A stretch of 45,538 nucleotides of DNA from Methanobrevibacter sp. (GTDB lineage: Archaea > Methanobacteriota > Methanobacteria > Methanobacteriales > Methanobacteriaceae), in NCBI RefSeq assembly GCF_017427765.1, contig NZ_JAFRSC010000013.1:1-45538 (forward strand), read 5' to 3'. The translations under genes and the position numbers were made by a program. Shown one piece after another: positions 9,037-16,521 of this stretch. Positions within the stretch are counted from its first letter, which is position 1, and every line of letters starts with the position of its first letter. The notes below the pieces were generated by a model, which was given only the letters and a program-made list of their open reading frames with translations, had not been told where the DNA came from and made no database searches.

Positions 9037-9039
9037 CTT
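9020..9039 (+). terminator. Hairpin around the uL15 stop codon
   Basis: AAGCTATA (9020-9027) pairs perfectly with TATAGCTT (9032-9039) around the loop GAAT. The TAG stop codon is in the 3' arm. There is only a short T-rich stretch after it, so partial termination or mRNA 3'-end protection before secY is as likely as full termination. Confidence 0.4.
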
Positions 9040-9069
9040 TCTATAATTTATTATTTATAGAGGAAGAAA

Positions 9070-10428
9070 ATGTCATCACTAGAAGTATTAGAGCCAATAT
9101 TTAAGGTTATTCCTGAAGTTAAATCTCCAGTTCACAGAGAAGATTTCAATGAAAAACTTAAATGGACTGCAGCGGTTTTAGTATTGTATTACTTTTTAAC
9201 TTTAATTCCGTTATATGGTTTAGCTCCAGGTGCTATAGATCAATTTGCTCAGTTAAGAGCTGTTATGGCGGGGAGTTTCGGTTCAATTCTTACTTTAGGA
9301 ATTGGTCCTATTGTTACTGCTTCAATTGTATTGCAATTGTTAGTAGGTTCTAATCTTTTGGATTTAGATTTATCTTCACATAAAGATAAATCTCATTTTC
9401 AAGCTACTCAAAAAGTATTATCTATTGTTTTTACTTTATTTGAAGCTTCAGTTTTAGTATTGACTGGTAATTTAGTACCTATAGATGGTTCTTATACATT
9501 ACTATTAATTGTTCAACTTGTAATTGGTGCTTTAGTAATTATTTACCTTGATGAAGTTGTCTCAAAATGGGGATTCGGTAGTGGAATTGGTTTGTTCATT
9601 GCAGCTGGTGTATGTCAGCAAATCGTTGTAGGTACATTTAGTATTTTGAGCGGTACCGATCACTTATTTACTGGTATTATTCCAAAATTCATCCAATTAG
9701 CAACAACAGGAGTATATGATTTCTCAATTTTAATTCCATTAATTGCAACTATCGTAGTATTCTTAGTTGTTCTTTATGGTGAATCTATGAGAGTTGAAAT
9801 TCCAATTTCCCATGGTAGTGTAAGAGGACATGGAAGAATCAGAGGGTCTGTTGGTAAATACCCATTGAAATTCGTTTACTCAAGTAACATGCCAGTTATT
9901 TTGACAAGTGCATTGCTTGTAAACGTAACACTTTTCGCAAATGTTTTCCAAAAAATTGGGGTTCCTTTATTAGGTCACATTCAAAACGGAAAAGCTGTTG
10001 ACGGTATAGCATGGTTGTTATCAACACCTAAATTAAACATGTTTATTACAGAACCAATCCATGTTTTAGTCTATGCGATATTCTTTATTATATGTTGTAT
10101 GTTATTCTCATATCTATGGGTGGAAATCAGTGGATTGAATGCTAAAAAGATTTCTGAACAATTATACAATTCAGGTATACAGATACCTGGGTTTAGAAGT
10201 AGTAAACGTCAGTTATATAAAATTTTAAAGAAATATATTCCTGCACTTACCATTATCAGTGGTATTTATGTAGGTCTTATTGCTTTCCTTGCAGATTTAA
10301 CTGGTGCTTTAGGTGGAGGTACTGGTGTATTGCTTACTGTAGGTATTATTCATAAACTTTATGAAGAAATGGCAGAGGAACAACTTATGTCCTCCAATCC
10401 ACTTCTTAGGAAATTTTTAGGAGAATAA
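9070..10428 (+). CDS. secY: Protein translocase subunit SecY
   Basis: Pore-forming subunit of the SecYEG/Sec61 channel in the cytoplasmic membrane. The 452 residues show about ten hydrophobic segments and SecY landmarks: FNEKLKWTAAVLVLYYFLTL (TM1), LTLGIGPIVTASIVLQLLVG (TM2, plug side), VVSKWGFGSGIGLFIAAGVC (TM4 region), the cytoplasmic loop VRGHGRIRGSVGKYPLKFVY with conserved basic residues, and SNMPVILTSALL. Being cotranscribed with ribosomal proteins is standard for archaea. GAGGAAG precedes the ATG. Its TAA sits in the loop of a perfect hairpin. Confidence 0.98.
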   Translation: MSSLEVLEPIFKVIPEVKSPVHREDFNEKLKWTAAVLVLYYFLTLIPLYGLAPGAIDQFAQLRAVMAGSFGSILTLGIGPIVTASIVLQLLVGSNLLDLDLSSHKDKSHFQATQKVLSIVFTLFEASVLVLTGNLVPIDGSYTLLLIVQLVIGALVIIYLDEVVSKWGFGSGIGLFIAAGVCQQIVVGTFSILSGTDHLFTGIIPKFIQLATTGVYDFSILIPLIATIVVFLVVLYGESMRVEIPISHGSVRGHGRIRGSVGKYPLKFVYSSNMPVILTSALLVNVTLFANVFQKIGVPLLGHIQNGKAVDGIAWLLSTPKLNMFITEPIHVLVYAIFFIICCMLFSYLWVEISGLNAKKISEQLYNSGIQIPGFRSSKRQLYKILKKYIPALTIISGIYVGLIAFLADLTGALGGGTGVLLTVGIIHKLYEEMAEEQLMSSNPLLRKFLGE

Positions 10429-10446
10429 TCTCCTATTATTATCCTT
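10418..10446 (+). terminator. Hairpin enclosing the secY stop codon, followed by T run
   Basis: TAGGAGA (10418-10424) pairs perfectly with TCTCCTA (10429-10435); the four-base loop ATAA contains the TAA stop. A T-rich tract ending in CCTTTTTT follows. This is the layout of an intrinsic-type terminator or attenuator between secY and adkA. Confidence 0.5.
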
Positions 10447-10467
10447 TTTTACAATCGAGGGGTTAAA

Positions 10468-11028
10468 ATGAAATTAGTAGTATTAACAGGAATTCCAGGT
10501 TCTGGAAGTACAACTTTACTAGGTAGGGCACTTGATGAAGTTGATTATGTACATTTAAACTATGGGGACATAATGACTGAAATTGCTATTGGTGAAGGTC
10601 TCGTTGAAGATAGAGATGCTTTAAGGAAATTACCAGCTGAAACACAAAAAGAAATTCAAGCAAAGGCTGCTAAAGAAATAAAACAAAGATCTGAAAATGA
10701 TAATGTTATAGTAGATACTCACTGTACTATTAACACTCCTGCAGGATTCCTTCCGGGTCTTCCAATATGGGTTTTAGAACAGTTAAAACCGGATCTTTTT
10801 ATTTTGATAGAAGCTAATCCTGATGAAATTATTTACAGAAGATTAAATGATGACACTCGTGAACGTGACTTACAAAAAGTAAAAGAAATTCAATTACATC
10901 AAGAAATGAACAGAGCTACTTCAATGGCTTATGCTACTTTGACAGGGGCTACTGTTAAAATCTTAAAAAATCCAGATAATCATTTAGATGTTTCAGTTTC
11001 TAAATTGGTGGATGTATTAAATTTATAG
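10468..11028 (+). CDS. adkA: Archaeal adenylate kinase AdkA
   Basis: Converts AMP plus ATP to two ADP. The 186 residues match the archaeal AdkA family in length and order: P-loop at residues 8-16, YGDIMTEIA, RKLPAETQKEIQ, DTHCTINTPAGFLPGLPIWV (AMP/lid side) and RDLQKVKEIQLHQEMNRATS. The P-loop reads GIPGSGSTT, with serine where the Walker A lysine normally stands. The gene follows secY, as in many euryarchaea, and is preceded by GAGGGG-like GAGGGGTT. Function is assigned from family membership; the altered P-loop is seen directly. Confidence 0.9.
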   Translation: MKLVVLTGIPGSGSTTLLGRALDEVDYVHLNYGDIMTEIAIGEGLVEDRDALRKLPAETQKEIQAKAAKEIKQRSENDNVIVDTHCTINTPAGFLPGLPIWVLEQLKPDLFILIEANPDEIIYRRLNDDTRERDLQKVKEIQLHQEMNRATSMAYATLTGATVKILKNPDNHLDVSVSKLVDVLNL

Positions 11029-11040
11029 TGAGGTATTACA

Positions 11041-11619
11041 ATGGTTGATTTATTTGGGCCGGTTTATGGGGTATTGAATGCGATATTTAGTCCAATTCTC
11101 GCTATTGATCCAAATCCGACTAATCCAGCTTTAACTGTTTTAATAATTGCATTTATTGTTTCTTTGATTACAACTATTGCTAATAAGTATTTGGTTGATC
11201 AAGATGAATTAAACGAACAGCAAGCAACAATGAACGAGTTTAATAAGAGACTTAGGGATGCTCAAAAGAGAGGTGACGGAAAAGAAGTTGCTAAACTTCA
11301 AGCTGAACAAGCTGAATTAATGAAAAATCAGACTGCAATGATGACCAATCAATTCAAACCGATGATTGTTACTTTTGTTCCAATTATTTTGATTTTCTTT
11401 TGGATGAGAACCTCTGCAATTCATAATTTGGTAATAATTTTACCAAAAACAGTATATTGGGTTACTTTAACACCAATTTGGCATTGGATAGGTAGTTTTT
11501 TATATGGTGGTAAAGCTACTATTCCGTATGGTATCGGTTGGTTGTTGTGGTATATGATTTGTACTTTCGGAATGAGTCAGATTTTAAGAAAATTCTTAGG
11601 ATTTAAACAAGGGTTCTAA
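11041..11619 (+). CDS. DUF106 membrane protein (EMC3/YidC-like insertase family)
   Basis: Predicted membrane protein of 192 residues. Three hydrophobic segments are visible (about 27-48, 108-125 and near 165-182), with a charged coiled-coil-like stretch (DELNEQQATMNEFNKRLRDA and onward) between the first and second. That arrangement is the archaeal DUF106/TMCO1/EMC3 family, related to Oxa1/YidC and thought to help insert membrane proteins. Position straight after secY-adkA fits a partner role to the translocon. GAGGT lies before the ATG. The family link is established knowledge; activity here is inferred. Confidence 0.88.
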   Translation: MVDLFGPVYGVLNAIFSPILAIDPNPTNPALTVLIIAFIVSLITTIANKYLVDQDELNEQQATMNEFNKRLRDAQKRGDGKEVAKLQAEQAELMKNQTAMMTNQFKPMIVTFVPIILIFFWMRTSAIHNLVIILPKTVYWVTLTPIWHWIGSFLYGGKATIPYGIGWLLWYMICTFGMSQILRKFLGFKQGF

Positions 11620-11739
11620 AATCGACCATTAAACATACATTTATTAATGATGAAAAGAATATATTATAATATTCTATATTGAATACGCTATTACACAATT
11701 ATTAAATATTTTATTAAAATTAAATTTATAGGTGATTAA

Positions 11740-12006
11740 ATGCCTGCAAATAGGTTTAGATCAAGATCATATAAAAGAGTTCATAAAAACACTCCTGGCG
11801 GAGAAAATGTTTTAAGATACAAAAAGAAAAAACCATCTAAGCATGTTTGTGCTGAATGTGGTGCAGTATTGCATGGAGTTCCTCGTGGACGTCCATACGA
11901 AATTGGAAAATTATCAAAAACAGCTAAAAGACCTAACCGTCCATATGGTGGGTACTTATGCTCAAAATGTGCTCGTAAACTTTTCAAAAACGGAGCTAGA
12001 AAATAA
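11740..12006 (+). CDS. rpl34e: 50S ribosomal protein eL34
   Basis: Archaeal/eukaryotic-specific large-subunit protein of 88 residues. It has the N-terminal [18 protein letters not shown] segment and a zinc ribbon with [12 protein letters not shown] and [11 protein letters not shown] (CxxC pairs). GGTGAT precedes the ATG. A 120-base AT-rich gap upstream contains TATA-like sequence, so it may have its own promoter. Its stop overlaps the cmk start by one base. Confidence 0.97.
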   Translation: MPANRFRSRSYKRVHKNTPGGENVLRYKKKKPSKHVCAECGAVLHGVPRGRPYEIGKLSKTAKRPNRPYGGYLCSKCARKLFKNGARK

Positions 12007-12527
12007 TGATAATTACAATCGGTGGATTAGCTGGAACTGGAACAACAACTGCAGCAGAAATGCTCAGTGAAAAGTTAAACATTCCATATATTTCTGCAGG
12101 ATTCGTTTTTAGGGAAATGGCTGCAGAGAAAGGAATGAGCGTTCTAGAATTTAGTGAATTTGCCGAAGGTAATGATGATATTGATAAAGAAATTGATAGA
12201 AGGCAAGCTCAAAAGGCTAAGGAAGCAGAAAATTTAATAATTGAGGGCAGATTATCAGCATATTTCGTTGATAACTCTGATTTAAAACTCTGGTTAGTAA
12301 CTCCATTTGATGTTCGATCTAAACGAATAGCTGAAAGAGAAGAAAAATCTGTTGATGTAGCCAAAAACGAAATAATTACTCGTGAAAAAAGCGAAGCCTT
12401 AAGATACATGGAAATTCATAACATAGACATTTCTAATATGGATATCTATGATTTAATTATAAATACTGATACCTTCAATCCAGAAAGTGTATCAGAAATC
12501 ATTATTCAAACATTAAAGGTGATATAA
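12006..12527 (+). CDS. cmk: Cytidylate kinase, archaeal type
   Basis: Phosphorylates CMP/dCMP with ATP. The 173 residues follow the archaeal CMK pattern: P-loop GLAGTGTTT (residues 7-15), PYISAGFVFREMAAEKGMS, IDRRQAQKAKEAENLIIEGR and LRYMEIHNIDISNMDIYDLI. As in adkA, the Walker A lysine is absent, here replaced by threonine; a GTGTTT loop is known in archaeal CMKs. It overlaps rpl34e by one base (TAATG) and ends on the base before rpl14e. Confidence 0.94.
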   Translation: MIITIGGLAGTGTTTAAEMLSEKLNIPYISAGFVFREMAAEKGMSVLEFSEFAEGNDDIDKEIDRRQAQKAKEAENLIIEGRLSAYFVDNSDLKLWLVTPFDVRSKRIAEREEKSVDVAKNEIITREKSEALRYMEIHNIDISNMDIYDLIINTDTFNPESVSEIIIQTLKVI

Positions 12528-12749
12528 ATGGCATCAATTGAAGTAGGTAGAGTATGTGTAAAAATCGCTGGTAGAGAAGCTGGCGAAAAATGTGCAATCG
12601 TTGAAATTATCGATGAAAACTTTGTGGAAGTTGTTGGTGAAGCAGTTAAAAACAGAAGATGTAACATTGCTCACTTAGAACCAACCGAAGAAACTATCGA
12701 CGTTTCCGGCGATATTGACTCTATTAAAGCAGCTTTAGCTGACTTATAA
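12528..12749 (+). CDS. rpl14e: 50S ribosomal protein eL14
   Basis: Archaeal/eukaryotic-specific protein of 73 residues with an SH3-like KOW barrel: EVGRVCVKIAGREAGEKCAI, IVEIIDENFVEVVG and KNRRCNIAHLEPTEETIDV. This is the short archaeal form. GGTGAT lies inside the end of cmk. It is the last gene before a strong hairpin with a T-rich tail, so the long superoperon probably ends here. Confidence 0.96.
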   Translation: MASIEVGRVCVKIAGREAGEKCAIVEIIDENFVEVVGEAVKNRRCNIAHLEPTEETIDVSGDIDSIKAALADL

Positions 12750-12757
12750 ATTCAAAA

Positions 12758-12807
12758 ATGAATAATTAAATTATTATTCATAACTTTTTTTATTTACTAT
12801 TTTTTTT
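12758..12807 (+). terminator. Hairpin plus T-rich tail after rpl14e
   Basis: ATGAATAAT (12758-12766) pairs perfectly with ATTATTCAT (12773-12781) around six bases, then comes AACTTTTTTTATTTACTATTTTTTTT-type sequence rich in T up to 12807. It lies nine bases after the eL14 stop. The best-formed terminator candidate of the ribosomal superoperon. Confidence 0.65.
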
Positions 12808-12822
12808 AAAGGGTATATTTTC

Positions 12823-13788
12823 ATGAAGTTTGACATGATAACAAAATCCAGCAGTTTTACAAATCCTGAATTTGGATGTAAACCTGAGGATAGGGAGATT
12901 GAAGAATACATTTCTAAAGGTGTTATTAATCTCGATAAGCCATCCGGTCCGACTTCTCATGAAATTGACTCCTGGGTTAAACGTATTTTAAATTTGGAAA
13001 AATCAGGGCATGGCGGAACATTAGACCCTAAAGTCACTGGAATTCTTCCGGTTGGTCTTGACGACGCTACCCGTGCAATTCAACTGCTTTTGACAGCTCC
13101 AAAAGAATATGTGTGTTTGCTGACATTTCATCAGGATGTGGATGAAGATAGAATCCGTGAAGTCTTTGCTGAGTTTACAGGTAAAATTTTTCAGTTGCCT
13201 CCAGTAAAATCAGCTGTTAAACGTGAAATGAGAACACGTAATATCTATTATTCTACAATCTATGAAATTGAAGGACGTGACGTGCTGTTTAGAATAGGAT
13301 GTGAAGCTGGAACTTACGTTAGAACTTATTGTCATAATATTGGTGAAGCTTTAGGTGTTGGGGCTCATATGGCAGAACTTAGAAGAACTCAAGTAGGTTC
13401 ATTTACCGAAAAAAACAATTTAGTTACTCTTCAGGACGTAACTGACGCATATCATTTCTGGAAAGAAGATGGTGATGAATCATTCTTGCGTGACGCTATT
13501 ATGCCAATGGAACGAGCTGCAGATTATCTTCCAAAAATGGTCATTAAGGATTCTGCAGTAGATGCGATATGTCATGGGGCAGATCTAGCTTGCGGTGGAA
13601 TTGCTTCATTAGCCGATAATATTCAAAAGAATGATATTGTAGCTATTGAAACTCTTAAAGGAGAATTGGTTGCATCAGGTAATTCATTGCTGAGTTCAAA
13701 TGAAATTTTAGATGCAGATAATGGATTTGCTGTAAATACATCCAAAGTATTTATGAAACCTGATACTTATCCAAGATTTTGGAAATAG
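12823..13788 (+). CDS. truB: tRNA/rRNA pseudouridine synthase Cbf5 (TruB family)
   Basis: Catalytic protein of H/ACA ribonucleoproteins and probable tRNA U55 synthase. In 321 residues: an N-terminal dyskerin-like part (INLDKPSGPTSHEIDSWVKR), the catalytic motif GHGGTLDPKVTG with Asp 68, GTYVRTYCHNIGEALGVGAHM-type motif around 165-185, and a C-terminal PUA domain (GADLACGGIA, NDIVAIETLKGELVASGNS). Start ATG follows AAAGGG. It stands after the rpl14e terminator, so it likely has its own promoter in the T-rich gap. Confidence 0.96.
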   Translation: MKFDMITKSSSFTNPEFGCKPEDREIEEYISKGVINLDKPSGPTSHEIDSWVKRILNLEKSGHGGTLDPKVTGILPVGLDDATRAIQLLLTAPKEYVCLLTFHQDVDEDRIREVFAEFTGKIFQLPPVKSAVKREMRTRNIYYSTIYEIEGRDVLFRIGCEAGTYVRTYCHNIGEALGVGAHMAELRRTQVGSFTEKNNLVTLQDVTDAYHFWKEDGDESFLRDAIMPMERAADYLPKMVIKDSAVDAICHGADLACGGIASLADNIQKNDIVAIETLKGELVASGNSLLSSNEILDADNGFAVNTSKVFMKPDTYPRFWK

Positions 13789-14000
13789 TTTGGTTTTGAA
13801 TATTAACATTAGTTTTGCTAGGAATAGTATAATTATCTCATTTATAAATAATTTTCAATTTATACAGGAGGTAATTTGTTATTGAAGTGTTGTTTTTTTG
13901 TTTCTAATTTGATAATTCCAATTTGTGACTATTTCGTAAGTATTAAATATTATACATTTCATAAATATATATCAATACAAATGCTAGGGGTGTCTAAGGT
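13789..14000 (+). other. Intergenic region truB to adhesin gene with orphan ribosome binding site
   Basis: No confident gene. A perfect AGGAGGT (13866-13872) is followed at 13882 by a TTG that opens 41 codons ending with TGA at 14005-14007, overlapping the adhesin start. The peptide is Cys/Phe/Ile-rich and resembles nothing I recognise, and the frame runs through the adhesin promoter motif, so I do not call it a gene. The promoter core is at 13961-13980. Confidence 0.4.
13961..13980 (+). promoter_or_regulatory. Promoter core of adhesin-like gene 1
   Basis: ATAAATATATATCAATACAA contains a TATA-like element 40 bases before the TTG start. The same 20 bases, with one mismatch, occur at 43181-43200 before the second adhesin-like gene. 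Confidence 0.65.
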
Positions 14001-16351
14001 TTGCTGAATAAGAAAATTATTTGGATTTCTATATTGTTTGCGGCATTGTTGTCTGTATCATTTGTTAGTGCAGCAGATAACTTCACAGGAGATGTTGTAA
14101 GCATTGCTGACGACACTTTAGTTACTTTGGATTCGGATGAGAATAATCCCTCTTCAAATTCAAATACTTTTTCTGATTTAAATAATATTCTTGCTGATGA
14201 TTCTATTTGGAATTATCATTTAGACCAAGATTATACCTTTTCTAGTGATGTTGATTCTAATTTTGTTAATGGTATTGTTATAAACCGTTCCATTAATATT
14301 TATGGTGATGGCCATACAATTGATGCAAAGTATCAGTCAAGAATTTTTAATGTAACGGAATATGTAGGATTCTACAATATTGTTTTTATTAATGGTAATT
14401 CAGAAAGTGGTTCTGCTATTACCGGTTCTAATTTTGCCGCTGTAAACTGTACTTTTTCAAATAATTATGCAAATAGGATGGGTGGTGCATTGTATGGCGG
14501 TTATGCTAAGGAATGTATTTTTGAAGATAACTCTGCTGGCCGATGGGGTGGTGTAGCTTATAATTCCAATTTGGAAAATTGCACTTTCATAGGTAATTAT
14601 GCAGGTGAGGAAGGAGGTGCATTATATGGTTCATATGTTACTCAATCTCAATTTATCAATAATTCTGCCGAAAAATATGGTGGTGCCATATACGGAGGTT
14701 CTGTAGGCAGTTCTGTTTTCATTGGCAATACTGCAAGATATTATGCTGGTGCGGCATTCGATGCTTATGTTGTTGATTGTAATTTTCAAAAAATTCTGCT
14801 GAAAATGGTGGTGCTCTAGGTGGTGAATCTTATTCTGCCGTAAATTCTCGCTTTGAAGATAATTCTGCTGATAATGGTGGTGCTATGTATGGTGGTACTG
14901 CTTTAGAGTGTGTTTTTATAAATAATCAAGCTCATCAGGGCGGTGCCAAATATTCCGGATCAGCTAGGGATTGTCTTTTTGATAACAATCATGCTGTAAA
15001 TAGGGGCGGCGCTACAATGGAATGTTATTCAGTTAACTGTAATTTTACACATAATTCTGCCCTTGAAGGTGGGGCAATGTTTCAGGAATCTGCTGTAAAC
15101 TGTATATTCATGTTTAATTCAGCAGTTAATGGTGGAGCAATGTATAATTCTCATGCAGAAAAATGTAAAGTTTACAATAATACTGCAACAAGGGGTGGTG
15201 CAATAGATGAAGGCGGTGCTGAATCTTCAGATTTCAGATACAATCATGCTGTAAACGGCGGTGCGGCCAGTAACAGTGATGTTTTGGCATGTACTTTTAT
15301 AAGCAATAATGCTGATGAATATGGTGGTGCAATTTATCAGTCTTCAGCAAGGAGATGTTTATTCACTCAAAACACTGCCAAATATGGTGCGGCTCTTGCA
15401 TATGGGTCTGCTTCTGAATGTTCCTTTAAAAAGAATATTGCTAAAATTACTGGCGGTGTCAGATATGAAGCTTACGTTGCAGATACAATAGAATGTGAAG
15501 GTAATTTGCCGGTATATAAACTATATGTTTCCGATTTTTCAGGCGTTGAAGGATTTGGTGGGGATATTAGTATCAAATTGGCTGATAATACAAATTATTA
15601 TGTGACTGGAGTAAATGCAACAATTAAACTTTATAATTCTAAAAATAAATTAATTAAAACCTCATTATCTGAAGTGGGATATAACTGGTTTGTCAGTTTA
15701 TCTGCAGGTACTTATAAAGCAGTTATCAGCATTAATGATGAGCTGTTTGAGTTGGATCCAGTTAATATAAAAATAACTATTAAAAAATCTTCTTTTATTT
15801 ATGCTGCCGATGTGGTTACAAATTATCATGCAGGTAAGGTTTTACTTATAAATTTACATGATGCTAAAGGAAATGTAATTAAGTATGCTAAAGTTTCCGT
15901 TAAGTTGAATGGTGCGACTAAAACCTATACTACAGATGACCATGGTCAGGTAATGATAGCAACTAAAACTTTAGCTCCTAAAACTTACACTGTAGATATT
16001 AATTATGCAGGCAGTAATACTTATGTCAAAGCTTCAGCTACAGCTAAAATCACAGTTAAAAAATTAACTCCAAAGTTAACTGCGGCTAAAGCTACTTTTA
16101 AACTAAAAGACAAAACCAAAAAATATACTGTTACTTTGAAAACCAATAAGAATGTGGTTATGAAAAACACCAAAGTTACTGTAACAGTTAATGGAAAAAC
16201 ATATTCTGTAAAAACAAATTCTAAAGGTCAGGCGATATTCAAACTCAATAAACTGACTAAAAAAGGTACTTTCAATGCAGTTGTTAAATATGCTGGAAGT
16301 AGCATTTATTACTCTTCAACTAAAACAGTAAAAATAACGGTTAAGAAGTAA
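14001..16351 (+). pseudogene. Adhesin-like surface protein 1, single-base frameshift
   Basis: Large secreted protein. A signal peptide (lysine start, hydrophobic core, cut after SFVSA near residue 25) leads into about 16 repeats of roughly 22 residues with the core N-x-A-x-x-GGA-x-Y, a right-handed beta-helix of the POMP/parallel-helix type, then about 190 C-terminal residues with two Ig-like beta domains ending in KITVKK. The frame is broken at an A6 run (14788-14793): frame one stops at 14819, while the repeat pattern continues without a missing residue in the next frame from 14792 to 16351. One more A would restore about 783 residues. TTG start with AGGGGTG at 13986-13992. Family is known in Methanobrevibacter; a ligand is not known. 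Confidence 0.88.
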
Positions 16352-16521
16352 ATCTTTTTTTCATTATTTCGATTTTACGCTATTTTATGTTTTCAAAATT
16401 AATTATTTGACTTATTCTTTTAATTTAATTTAGGTTATTTGAAAATCCGTAATTTTGTTATTTTTCCATATGATGTTTCATTTAAAATTTGTCTTTTTTA
16501 ATAAAATAAATAATGAAGAAG
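16352..16521. terminator. Convergent intergenic region, T-rich
   Basis: 170 AT-rich bases between the ends of the adhesin-like gene (+) and the DUF2207 gene (-). TCTTTTTTTC at 16353-16362 is a likely oligo-T terminator for the adhesin transcript; on the minus strand, TTTATTTTATTAAAAAAG-type sequence lies after the DUF2207 stop. No gene seen. Confidence 0.4.

Noticed and set aside
11627..11649. Inverted repeat CATTAA...TTAATG after the DUF106 gene
   Set aside because: Only six AT-rich pairs with an 11-base loop, expected by chance in this composition.
14440..15480. Regularly spaced repeats that could suggest a CRISPR array
   Set aside because: The repetition is at protein level (N-x-A-x-x-GGA-x-Y every 22 or so residues) with variable DNA, all inside the adhesin reading frame; it is a beta-helix and not an array.
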